Shown: piece after piece, positions 7,685 to 14,759 of the stretch | How positions within the stretch are numbered: position 1 is the first letter of the stretch | How the letters are laid out: every line of letters starts with the position of its first letter | Source: CAVQXR01 sp046330455 | GTDB lineage: Bacteria > Actinomycetota > Thermoleophilia > Gaiellales > Gaiellaceae | Direction of reading: 5' to 3' | Length of the DNA: 64,000 bases | Assembly: GCA_046330455.1 (NCBI GenBank) | Contig: JAXLSU010000005.1 | Location: forward strand, 1 to 64,000 | Made by a program: the position numbers and the translations under genes | Notes under the pieces: model-generated | What the model was told of the DNA's origin: nothing | Databases searched by the model: none | Seen by the model: the letters and a program-made list of their open reading frames with translations, nothing else

Positions 7685-8398
7685 GTGATCAGCTCCTCCG
7701 GGAATCGACGCCTGACGCTCGTGCGGCGCCTTCAGGCACGCAGCGCCCGGGACCGGCTCGGCCTGTTCGCCTGCGAGGGCGAGGATCTCGTCGAGGCGGG
7801 GCTCGCGGCGGGGCTCGAGCCGGTCGAGGTGCTCGTCGATGCCGACCGGCCGCCGGCCGTCGCGGGGGAACCCGTCGAGCCGAAGCTGCTCGCGGAGGTC
7901 TGCCGGCTCGCCCACCCGCCCCGCGTCGTCGCCGTCTTCCGCCGGGGCGACCTGCCCCGGCTCGACGTCGCGGCGGCGCCGCCGGTCGGGCTCGCGCTCT
8001 GGCGGGTCGCCGACCCGGGGAACGTCGGAGCGCTCCTGCGTGCGGCCGATGCGCTCGGCCCGGCGTTCCTGTGCCTCTCCGCGGGTTGCGCCGATCCGAC
8101 CGGGCCGAAGGCCGTCCGGGCCTCGATGGGTGCGATCTTCCGCGTTCCGGTCGGCTCGTTCGGCGACGCGCCCGGGCCGAGGGTCGCGCTGCTGCCGGCC
8201 GGCGGTGGGGCGCTCTGGCGCCTCGAGCTCGGCGAGCGGGTGACGTTCGTGCTCGGCGCCGAGCGTGAAGGCCTGCCGGCCGACGTGATCGCCGGCTGCG
8301 AGCTTGCGGCCACGATCCCGACGGGTGGGGGTGCCGACTCGCTGAACGTCGCGATGACGGGCTCGATCGCGCTGTACGAGCGCAGGCGGCGAGGCTGA
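7685..8398 (+). CDS. SpoU-family (TrmH/RlmB-like) RNA 2'-O-methyltransferase
   Basis: 237 residues. SPOUT-fold knotted methyltransferase acting on rRNA or tRNA ribose. The three diagnostic motifs are present: D-P-G-N-V-G-A-L-L-R-A-A (motif 1), L-G-A-E-R-E-G-L-P (motif 2), and I-P-T-G-G-G-A-D-S-L-N-V-A (motif 3, usually I-P-M-x-G). The substrate-binding N-domain is present. Its place between rplT and pheS is a conserved arrangement in many bacteria. The start GTG was chosen because it directly begins the R-x-x-x-L-R-R-L-Q substrate-domain helix. The exact target nucleotide is not known. Confidence 0.9.
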   Translation: MISSSGNRRLTLVRRLQARSARDRLGLFACEGEDLVEAGLAAGLEPVEVLVDADRPPAVAGEPVEPKLLAEVCRLAHPPRVVAVFRRGDLPRLDVAAAPPVGLALWRVADPGNVGALLRAADALGPAFLCLSAGCADPTGPKAVRASMGAIFRVPVGSFGDAPGPRVALLPAGGGALWRLELGERVTFVLGAEREGLPADVIAGCELAATIPTGGGADSLNVAMTGSIALYERRRRG

Positions 8399-8438
8399 CG
8401 ATCCTACCGGGCAGGACCCGTGCGCCCGGGCCGGCCTC

Positions 8439-9164
8439 TCAGCCGGGTCGGGAGGCGACCCAGACCGAGTCCTCACCGCCGAGGTAGGGGCGGCGGTCGA
8501 ACCACCCGTAGCACCGCACGTCGACGTAGCCGGCCTGCTCGAGGAGGCGTTCCCAGTCCTCGGTCGGCAGCCACGCGAGCTGCATCGTCGTCTCGGCGGT
8601 GGGACCGCGGACCGAGAGGTCGAGCCGCCGCTCCTGCGGGCGCCAGTCTGCGTGCTCCATGATCCCGGGCTCGCGCTCGATCCAGCGACCGTGCGTCTCG
8701 GCGATGTCGTCGCCGCTCGGCGCGAACACGTCGAACACGAGCCGACCGCCCGGCAGGAGCAGCTGCGCGATCCGCACGAGCGTCGCGAGCCGCTCGGCGT
8801 CGGTGTGGAGGTGGAGGAACGCGCGGAACGGGCAGGTCACGAGGGGAACGCGCTCGACGACCGGCGGGTCGCGCAGGTCGCCGTGGCGGAGATCGAGCAG
8901 CCCCTCGACGCCGTACGCGGCCGCGGCGCGACGGCACACGTCGAGCATCCCGACCGAGGAGTCGACTCCGATCACGCGGATGCCCGCGATGGCCGTCGGT
9001 ACCGCGATCCGTCCCGTTCCGACGCCGAGCTCGACGACGGGGCCCCCGGACGCGACGGCCTCGCCGACGTAGAAATCGACGTCTTCGGTGACCGCGCGCG
9101 ACCAGTCGTCGTAGAGCCCGGCGATCGAGTCGTAGGCGCTTCCGGGAGGCGTCGGGTCGTCCAC
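8439..9164 (-). CDS. Class I SAM-dependent methyltransferase
   Basis: 241 residues. The Rossmann-type SAM site is clear: V-V-E-L-G-V-G-T-G-R-I (motif I), then V-I-G-V-D-S-S (motif II acidic residue), and the L-L-P-G-G-R-L-V-F-D post-motif. The opening Y-D-S-I-A-G-L-Y-D-D-W is typical of small-molecule methyltransferases. The substrate is unknown. The GTG at 9164 lies 7 nt after a TACCAT hexamer that shares its TA with the -10 of pheS, so the two genes are divergently transcribed from an overlapping promoter with only 24 bp between start codons. Confidence 0.85.
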   Translation of the reverse strand: MDDPTPPGSAYDSIAGLYDDWSRAVTEDVDFYVGEAVASGGPVVELGVGTGRIAVPTAIAGIRVIGVDSSVGMLDVCRRAAAAYGVEGLLDLRHGDLRDPPVVERVPLVTCPFRAFLHLHTDAERLATLVRIAQLLLPGGRLVFDVFAPSGDDIAETHGRWIEREPGIMEHADWRPQERRLDLSVRGPTAETTMQLAWLPTEDWERLLEQAGYVDVRCYGWFDRRPYLGGEDSVWVASRPG

Positions 9165-9171
9165 AGGGCCG

Positions 9172-9181
9172 ATGGTAGTCT
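9172..9181. promoter_or_regulatory. Symmetric divergent -10 element (ATGGTAGTCT)
   Basis: The ten bases fit ANNNTANNNT. The plus strand reads TAGTCT (9176-9181), 7 nt before the pheS ATG. The minus strand reads TACCAT (9172-9177), 7 nt before the methyltransferase GTG. Both hexamers share one TA step, so polymerase binding in the two directions should be mutually exclusive. Confidence 0.6.
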
Positions 9182-9188
9182 CCTCGCG

Positions 9189-10184
9189 ATGGACTCCCGG
9201 GCACTCGAGGACGAGGCGCGCAGCGCGGTCGCGGCCGCCTCGACCGTCGCCGAGATCGAGGACGTCCGCGTCCGCTTCCTCGGGCGCAACGCCGAGCTTC
9301 CCCAGGCGCTGCGCCAGGTCAGAGACCGCGAGACCGGTCAGACCCTGAACGCGTTGCGCGGACGGCTCGAGCAGGCGATCGGCGACCGCAAGGCGGAGCT
9401 CGAGCGGGCCGAGCTCGACCGCCGGCTGACCGGCGAGGCGATCGACGTGACGCTCCCGGGCGAGGGGACGCGGCGCGGGCACCTGCACCTGATCACCCGG
9501 ATTCGCCGCGAGATCGAGGACGTGTTCCTCGGGCTCGGTTACGAGGTGGTGGACGGTCGCGAGGTCGAGACCGTCCACTACAACTTCACGGCGCTCAACT
9601 TCCCCGAGTGGCATCCGGCCCGCTCGCCGCTCGCCTCGCTGTTCGTCGACGACGACACCCTGCTGCGAACCGAGACCTCGCCGGCGCAGATCCACACGAT
9701 GGAGCAGCGCCGGCCGCCGGTGTACATGGTCTCGCTCGGGCGCGTCTACCGCCGGGACACCCCGGACGCGACGCACGTCCCGATCTTCCACCAGGTCGAG
9801 GGGCTCGCCGTCGACCGGGGGATCACGCTCGCCGACCTGAAGGGGACGCTGCTCCACCTGATGCGTGCCCTCTTCGGCGAGGAGCGGGAGGTTCGCTTCC
9901 GGACGCACTACTTCCCGTTCACCGAGCCGTCGATCGAGCCGGACGTCTCGTGCTTTCTCTGCGACGGGCAGGGCTGCGCCGTCTGCCGGTACTCCGGCTG
10001 GATCGAGATGGGCGGGGCCGGCATGGTCGACCCGAGCGTCTTCGGGCACGTCGGCTACGACCCGGAGGAGGTCACCGGCTTCGCGTTCGGGCTCGGGCTC
10101 GAGCGGATCGCGATGCTTCGCCACGGCCTTCCCGACCTGCGCCAGCTCTGGGAGAACGACCTCCGGCTGCTGCGGCAGTTCTAG
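9189..10184 (+). CDS. pheS: Phenylalanyl-tRNA synthetase alpha subunit
   Basis: 331 residues, the usual size. An N-terminal coiled-coil that contacts tRNA (1-90) is followed by the class II core with F-x-x-L-N-F-P-x-x-H-P-A-R (motif 1/2 region) and a terminal G-F-A-F-G-L-G-L-E-R-I-A-M motif 3. A four-cysteine stretch near residues 257-268 (C-x-x-C-x-x-x-x-C-x-x-C) resembles the metal-site variant found in many bacterial PheS. It forms the alpha2beta2 enzyme with PheT encoded 15 bp downstream. The ATG coincides with the predicted transcription start, so leaderless translation is expected and no T-box or attenuator can be present. Confidence 0.97.
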   Translation: MDSRALEDEARSAVAAASTVAEIEDVRVRFLGRNAELPQALRQVRDRETGQTLNALRGRLEQAIGDRKAELERAELDRRLTGEAIDVTLPGEGTRRGHLHLITRIRREIEDVFLGLGYEVVDGREVETVHYNFTALNFPEWHPARSPLASLFVDDDTLLRTETSPAQIHTMEQRRPPVYMVSLGRVYRRDTPDATHVPIFHQVEGLAVDRGITLADLKGTLLHLMRALFGEEREVRFRTHYFPFTEPSIEPDVSCFLCDGQGCAVCRYSGWIEMGGAGMVDPSVFGHVGYDPEEVTGFAFGLGLERIAMLRHGLPDLRQLWENDLRLLRQF

Positions 10185-10199
10185 AGGCACCGGTCAGCG

Positions 10200-12554
10200 A
10201 TGAAGGTTCCCGTCTCCTGGCTCTCCGACCACGTGACGATCCCCGTGGCGCTCCCCGAGCTGGCCGAGCGGATCGCGGTCGCGAGCGCCGAGGTCGAGCG
10301 GATCACGCGCCGCGGGGTCCCGGACGAGGACGGGAACCTCGGCCGGTTCGTGGCCGGGAAGGTGCTCGAGGCCGGGAAGCATCCGAACGCCGACCGCCTC
10401 CAGCTCTGCCAGGTCGATACCGGCGGGCCCGGGCCGCGCCAGATCGTCTGTGGCGCCTGGAACTTCGGCGCCGGGGCCACGGTGTGCGTCGCCGTCCCAG
10501 GCGCCGTGCTCCCGAACGGGACGAGGCTCGAGCGGGCGAAGCTCCGCGGCGAGCTCTCCGACGGCATGATCCTCGCCGAGGACGAGCTCGACCTGGGGCC
10601 TGACCACTCGGGCATCATCGTCCTCCCCGACGGGCTCGAGCCCGGCACGCCGCTCGCCGACGTGATCCCGCTCCACGACGAGGTGCTCGAGATCGAGCTG
10701 ACCGGGAACCGCTCGGATCTCCTCTCCGTGTACGGGCTCGCGCGGGAGATCGCCGCCCTCTACGACCTCGAGCTCGGGCCCCTGCCGGGGAGCGAGCCCG
10801 GGCTCGCACTGCCGGCCGATCCGGAGACGGTCGAGATCGACGTCGCCGACCTCGTCGGATGCCCTCGCTACCTCGGGCGCCTGTTCCGGGGCTGCTGGAT
10901 CGGCGAGTCGCCGTGGTGGCTGAAGGCCCGCCTGCGGGCGGCGGGGATGCGGGCGATCTCGAACGTCGTCGACGTGACGAACTACGTCATGCTCGAGCTC
11001 GGCAGCCCCCTCCACGCGTTCGACCTCGAGCGCCTGGCCGGCGGCAGGATCGGCGTTCGCAGGGCCGGCCCCGGGGAGGAGCTCGTCACGCTCGACGGCG
11101 TCCGGCGACCGCTCGATCCCGCCGATCTCCTGATCACCGACGCGCTCCGGGCCGTCGCGATCGCGGGAATCATGGGCGGCCTCGAGACGGAGGTCGGGGA
11201 GACGACGACGGACATCCTGCTCGAGGCGGCGAACTTCGAGCCGGTCGGGATACTCCAGAGCTCGGAGCGGCTCGGGCTGCGAAGCGAGGCCTCGAATCGC
11301 TGGGAGAAGGGGGTCGACCCGGAGCTCGCCAGCCCCGCCGCGGAGCGGGCGAGCCGGCTGCTCGTCGAGCTCACCGGGGGGCGGTACGTGGGGCACGGGG
11401 ACGTGTCGGCGCCGCTGCCGAAGCGCCCGGTCGTGACGTTCCGGCCCGGCCGCGCTCCGGCCGTGATCGGAGCGCAGGTGCCGGCCGCGGAGCAGGCCGG
11501 GATCCTGCGCCGGCTCGGATGCGAGGTCGAGGAGGCGACGGGGGCCTGGACGGTCACGATGCCGTCGTGGCGGGCGCGCGACGTGACACGCGAGATCGAC
11601 CTCGTCGAGGAGGTCGCGCGCGTCCACGGGCTCGAGAAGGTGCCGTTCACGCTCCCGCTGCGCCGGGAGATGTTCGGCCGGCTGACGCTCGAGCAGCGGC
11701 TGCGACGGCTCGTCGAGGACGTGCTCGTCGGCTGCGGGCTCGCAGAGGCCTACACGTGGAGCCTCGTCGCCACTGACCTTGACCCGGCCGCGATCCGGTT
11801 GCCCGAGCCGCTGTCGGCCGAGCACGCGATCCTGCGAACCTCGCTCGTCGAGGGCCTCGTCGCCGCCGCCGGGCACAACCTCGATGCCGCGAACGACCGG
11901 ATCGCCCTCTTCGAGGTCGCCCGCGTCTACCTGCCGTCCGGCGGCCGGCTCCCGGACGAGCGCTGGCGCGTCGGCGGGATCACCCACGGCGGCGAGCCGT
12001 TCACCGGCTACTACCGGGCGAAGGGCGCCGTCGAGGCGCTGCACGACGCGCTCGGGATCGCGCCGCTGTTCGAGCGTGAGCCGAGGCCGTTCCTTCACCC
12101 GGGTGCCGCGGCGTCCGTCTCGGCGCAGATCGGCGGGACGGCCGCTGCGGCCGGCTGGCTCGGCGAGCTGCACCCCGCGCTGCTCCCAGGGTCGTGGGGC
12201 ATCTTCGAGCTCGACCTTGCGACCCTGTTCGCCGAGGTGCCCGAGCGGGTCCTCCACGAGGACGTCGTCACCTTTCCCGCCGTTCGCCAGGATCTCGCGT
12301 TCGTCGTCGCCGAGGAGGTGCTGGCCGGCGAGCTCGTCCAGGCCGCACACGACGCGGCCGGCCACGAGCTGCGCGAGGCGTCCGTGTTCGACGTCTACCG
12401 CGGCGGCCAGCTGCCTGCCGGGCGGAAGTCGATCGCGATCCGCGTCGCATTCCAGTCGTCGGAGCGAACGCTGTCGGATGACGACGCCCGCGTGCTGCGG
12501 GAGCGGATCGTGGAGGCGCTCGCGAAGCGGTTCGGCGCCGAGCTGCGGGCATGA
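10200..12554 (+). CDS. pheT: Phenylalanyl-tRNA synthetase beta subunit
   Basis: 784 residues, normal length. Domains in order: EMAP/tRNA-binding domain (about 40-150, with G-K-V-L-E-A-G-K-H-P-N-A-D-R-L), B3/B4 editing domain (about 205-370, with N-V-V-D-V-T-N-Y-V-M-x-E-L-G), B5 DNA-binding-like domain (about 400-470), the catalytically inactive class II-like core, and the C-terminal FDX-ACB anticodon-binding domain (about 690-784, with F-P-A-V-R-Q-D-L-A). It edits Tyr-tRNA-Phe and binds tRNA. Partner of PheS. Its last codons overlap the next gene (ATGA). Confidence 0.97.
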   Translation: MKVPVSWLSDHVTIPVALPELAERIAVASAEVERITRRGVPDEDGNLGRFVAGKVLEAGKHPNADRLQLCQVDTGGPGPRQIVCGAWNFGAGATVCVAVPGAVLPNGTRLERAKLRGELSDGMILAEDELDLGPDHSGIIVLPDGLEPGTPLADVIPLHDEVLEIELTGNRSDLLSVYGLAREIAALYDLELGPLPGSEPGLALPADPETVEIDVADLVGCPRYLGRLFRGCWIGESPWWLKARLRAAGMRAISNVVDVTNYVMLELGSPLHAFDLERLAGGRIGVRRAGPGEELVTLDGVRRPLDPADLLITDALRAVAIAGIMGGLETEVGETTTDILLEAANFEPVGILQSSERLGLRSEASNRWEKGVDPELASPAAERASRLLVELTGGRYVGHGDVSAPLPKRPVVTFRPGRAPAVIGAQVPAAEQAGILRRLGCEVEEATGAWTVTMPSWRARDVTREIDLVEEVARVHGLEKVPFTLPLRREMFGRLTLEQRLRRLVEDVLVGCGLAEAYTWSLVATDLDPAAIRLPEPLSAEHAILRTSLVEGLVAAAGHNLDAANDRIALFEVARVYLPSGGRLPDERWRVGGITHGGEPFTGYYRAKGAVEALHDALGIAPLFEREPRPFLHPGAAASVSAQIGGTAAAAGWLGELHPALLPGSWGIFELDLATLFAEVPERVLHEDVVTFPAVRQDLAFVVAEEVLAGELVQAAHDAAGHELREASVFDVYRGGQLPAGRKSIAIRVAFQSSERTLSDDDARVLRERIVEALAKRFGAELRA

Positions 12555-13465
12555 CCACCGGAGCTCCGGCGCTGCCCTGGTTCCGGGTCGCCGAGCTCGA
12601 GCCGGGGGTCCACCTCGTCGCCGAGCCGGGCCACATCTCGTGCTGGCTCGTGCGCGGAGCCGAGCGGAGCGTCCTGATCGACACGGGGCTCGGCGTGGCG
12701 AGCATCGCGGAGGCCGTTCGCACGGTGGAGCCCGGGCGGGTGACGGTGATCACCTCGCACGGTCATTTCGATCACGTCGGTGGCAACCACGAGTTTGCCG
12801 AGCGCCTGGTGCACGAGGCGGGCGCCGAGACCGTCCGGGAGCCGGTCCCGGCCGATCTGCTGCGCGCCTACTGGGAGGGCTGCCGCGAGCTCCGCCCCGG
12901 CTGGGAGAGCCTGCTCCGGGCCGACCGCGACTCCCATGCGTTCCTCATCGGCCCCAACGAGGAGGTGCGCCCGTGGCCTCCGCCCGGGCTCGACGAGGGC
13001 GACTGGCGCATCGAGCCGCCCGCTCCGACCGGGACGCTTCGCGACGGCGACGTCGTCGAGCTCGGCGACCGGTCGCTGCGGGTCATCCACACGCCCGGGC
13101 ACGCTCACGACCACGTGTGTCTCCTCGACGAGCGCGCCGGGATCCTGTTCGCGCAGGACCAGGCTTACTACGGCCCGCATTTCCTCGACTTCGACGGCGC
13201 CGACGTCGAGGCCTGGGCCCGCTCGGCGCGGCGGCTCGCCGACGATGTCGCGCCGTCGATTCGGGTCGTCTACTGCGCGCACTGCCTGCGGCCCGCGGTT
13301 CCGCCGCGGCTGCTCGGCGAGCTTGCCGATGCGGGGGCCGAGGTCGCCGCCGGCGAGGCGCGACTCGTTCCGACCGTCGGCTTCTGGGGCGAGCCCCGGC
13401 TCGCGGCCGACTACGGCCACTTCTCGCTCGTCCTGCCCCTCTCCGCCAGGCGCTCCGGGAGCTGA
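12551..13465 (+). CDS. MBL-fold metallo-hydrolase
   Basis: 304 residues. The metal-binding H-x-H-x-D-H motif (S-H-G-H-F-D-H-V-G-G, near residue 70), the T-P-G-H-A-H-D-H segment with another ligand histidine, and a late H-C-L-R ligand candidate define a metallo-beta-lactamase-fold hydrolase. Enzymes of this type cleave thioesters, lactones or phosphoesters; the substrate is not identifiable. It starts inside the pheT stop (ATGA overlap), so it is translationally coupled to pheST, although no functional link is obvious. A palindromic repeat begins 9 bp after its stop. Confidence 0.85.
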   Translation: MTTGAPALPWFRVAELEPGVHLVAEPGHISCWLVRGAERSVLIDTGLGVASIAEAVRTVEPGRVTVITSHGHFDHVGGNHEFAERLVHEAGAETVREPVPADLLRAYWEGCRELRPGWESLLRADRDSHAFLIGPNEEVRPWPPPGLDEGDWRIEPPAPTGTLRDGDVVELGDRSLRVIHTPGHAHDHVCLLDERAGILFAQDQAYYGPHFLDFDGADVEAWARSARRLADDVAPSIRVVYCAHCLRPAVPPRLLGELADAGAEVAAGEARLVPTVGFWGEPRLAADYGHFSLVLPLSARRSGS

Positions 13466-13473
13466 CCCGTTTC

Positions 13474-13498
13474 GGGCCGGATGAGATCCGGCCCCTAC
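13474..13498 (-). repeat. REP-like palindrome, copy 1 (reverse orientation)
   Basis: Stem GGGCCGGAT/ATCCGGCCC around GAG, followed by CCTAC. It lies 9 bp after the MBL gene stop and is the inverted partner of the copy at 13723-13747. Confidence 0.75.
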
Positions 13499-13722
13499 GG
13501 AAGGTCAGGTGTGGCGCGGGACGGGGGTCCGGCCCGTGCGGCGGGTCGGGTGTGGCGGTTGGTGCTTCAGGTGGGTTGTCTCGGGTCTGGGCGGGCGGGA
13601 CGGGGTCCGGCCCCTGCGGCCGGTCGGGTACGGGAGTTGACTCTTCGCGGGGTTGTCCTCACTGCTTGCCGGTCGTCGGCGCTGGCGAACGGGCCCCTCC
13701 ACGGGTGTCCTCATCGGGCCCG
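13499..13722. other. Non-coding GC-rich spacer between two inverted repeat copies
   Basis: 224 bp bounded by two oppositely oriented copies of the palindromic repeat. It is rich in GGGTC/GGCC runs, with no reading frame resembling a known protein. The repeat-bounded arrangement could be a small non-autonomous element. Confidence 0.4.
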
Positions 13723-13747
13723 GTAGGGGCGGGATCTCATCCCGCCC
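13723..13747 (+). repeat. REP-like palindrome, copy 2
   Basis: GTAGG followed by stem GGGCGGGAT/ATCCCGCCC with CTC in the loop. Base-for-base identical to the copy at 27904-27928. Confidence 0.8.
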
Positions 13748-13759
13748 GTCGCCCCGGCC

Positions 13760-14026
13760 TCAGAGCACCGGCGGGCCCATCCGCTCCTGCAGCAGCGGAA
13801 TGACCTCTTCGGGCTCCGGGTAGCGGCCGAGCATCGACTTCGTGAACACGCGCTCACCGTCGAGGTCGACGTCGTAGACCCCGTCCGTGCCGGACACGAG
13901 GTCGAGGGAGCGGATCACCGGGGCCCAGCCCGCTAGCACCTGCGCCGCCAGACCGGTGGCGTTCGGCATCGCGCCTCAGGGGACGCAGTACTCGATCCGG
14001 ATCGTGAACTGCGGGTTGATCACCAC
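13760..14026 (-). CDS. SelW/Rdx-family protein with in-frame UGA: candidate selenoprotein
   Basis: Read through the TGA at 13976-13978, the frame from the GTG at 14026 gives an 88-residue protein with the thioredoxin-like Rdx (SelW/SelT/SelH) fold. It opens N-P-Q-F-T-I-R-I-E-Y-C-V-P-U-G, where U17 is the UGA. In cysteine homologues this position is the second Cys of Y-C-V-P-C-G, and in selenoproteins of the family it is selenocysteine (CxxU). After the UGA the family pattern continues without break: amphipathic helix, S-L-D-L-V-S-G-T-D-G-V-Y-D-V-D-L-D-G, then G-R-Y-P-E-P-E-E. A hairpin with GGU in its loop follows the UGA. An in-frame stop lies just upstream of the GTG pair, and CAGAAT lies 6 nt before it. 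Alternatives are a broken gene or a TGC-to-TGA sequence error. Probable role: thiol/selenol redox. Confidence 0.75.
13946..13961 (-). promoter_or_regulatory. Candidate bacterial SECIS hairpin
   Basis: On the transcript, CGCCA/UGGCG forms a 5-bp stem closing a 6-nt loop CCGGUC. The loop GGU is 22-24 nt after the UGA codon. Bacterial SECIS elements need a small apical loop with G/U about 16-37 nt downstream of UGA, and the local GGUCUG matches that of E. coli fdhF. The stem is short and unproven. Confidence 0.5.
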
Positions 14027-14032
14027 GGGCGC

Positions 14033-14038
14033 ATTCTG
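14033..14038 (-). promoter_or_regulatory. -10-like hexamer CAGAAT for the SelW-like gene
   Basis: CAGAAT on the minus strand lies 6 nt before the first GTG at 14026. It matches TANNNT at five of the six template positions, with C in place of the first T. Confidence 0.35.
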
Positions 14039-14068
14039 TCAGCTCCGGCGGCGAGCGTGCTGCCGGAG

Positions 14069-14734
14069 CTAGACGGCGCGGCCGTGGTCGCGCCAGACGG
14101 GGCCCTGCGTGAGCAGCGGCGCCGTCTCCGACATGACCCGGAGCGGTTCGAGCCGGCCGCCGATCGCCTCGTCGTCGAGCCGCTCGAGCGCGCGCCGTAC
14201 GATCGCGGGGGCGGCGCCGTAGCCGAACCGCCGGGCAGCGCGGAACCGGAATGCCGGGCGCCTGCCCTCGACGAGGAGCGGGTTGACGGGCCCGAGGAGC
14301 ATCGCACCGTGCTCGACGTCGCTCGACGAGGCGAGCTCGAGCTCGAGGTAGAGGTCGGACCAGTCGGGAGGCAACTCGCCGACGAGCCCGTCCCAGGACT
14401 CGGCGAGAGGGTGATGCTCCTCGGCGACCTGGACGGCCGTCACGCCCGCGTCGATCCCGAGCCGGGTATCGATGCCCTGCGTCTCGAGCCGGTCGAGTAT
14501 GCGCCGGACCGCATCCACGGCCGGTCCGCCGGAGCCCGACCGGGGCACGCGAACCGTGAAGGTCGCTCCCGAGCGTCCGGGAGCGAGCGGCCCGAGCGTC
14601 GCGGCGGCGCGATCGGCGTCCGCGGGGTCGGCCACAGCGACCTGTACGACGGCCTGCGTCCACCCCGTGGGGAGGCTTTCGAGGAGCTGATCGAAGCGTT
14701 CCGTGAGCCGCACGCGTGTGCTGATTCTACGCAT
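14069..14734 (-). CDS. Protein of unknown function
   Basis: 221 residues from the ATG at 14734. I do not recognise a family. It is soluble, without signal peptide or membrane segment, with a mixed alpha/beta look. Two halves each contain an L-P-x-x-W-[TS]-[QD]-[AL] segment (L-P-T-G-W-T-Q-A-V and L-P-P-D-W-S-D-L-Y), about 105 residues apart and each followed by an E/V-rich strand and an A-x-x-L-G-P turn. This suggests an internal duplication. It lies 43 bp upstream of the SelW-like gene on the same strand and is divergent from the dehydrogenase operon. A GTG ten codons further in is an alternative start. Confidence 0.65.
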   Translation of the reverse strand: MRRISTRVRLTERFDQLLESLPTGWTQAVVQVAVADPADADRAAATLGPLAPGRSGATFTVRVPRSGSGGPAVDAVRRILDRLETQGIDTRLGIDAGVTAVQVAEEHHPLAESWDGLVGELPPDWSDLYLELELASSSDVEHGAMLLGPVNPLLVEGRRPAFRFRAARRFGYGAAPAIVRRALERLDDEAIGGRLEPLRVMSETAPLLTQGPVWRDHGRAV

Positions 14735-14745
14735 CGGCTCTCTGG

Positions 14746-14751
14746 TAGCGT
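14746..14751 (+). promoter_or_regulatory. -10 hexamer TAGCGT for the 2-oxoacid dehydrogenase operon
   Basis: TAGCGT ends 8 nt before the GTG of the E1-alpha gene. Its TA overlaps a weaker minus-strand hexamer TACCAG (14742-14747), 7 nt before the divergent ATG at 14734. Confidence 0.5.
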
Positions 14752-14759
14752 GAGTCGAC

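Noticed and set aside
8439..10190. Long minus-strand frame extending the methyltransferase through pheS
   Set aside because: The SAM methyltransferase fold starts at the GTG at 9164 just after a -10 box; the extension mirrors pheS and has no family pattern.
13499..13722. Tandem-looking GGGTC/GGCC runs considered as a CRISPR-like or minisatellite array
   Set aside because: No regular repeat-spacer period; only the bounding palindromes are true repeats.
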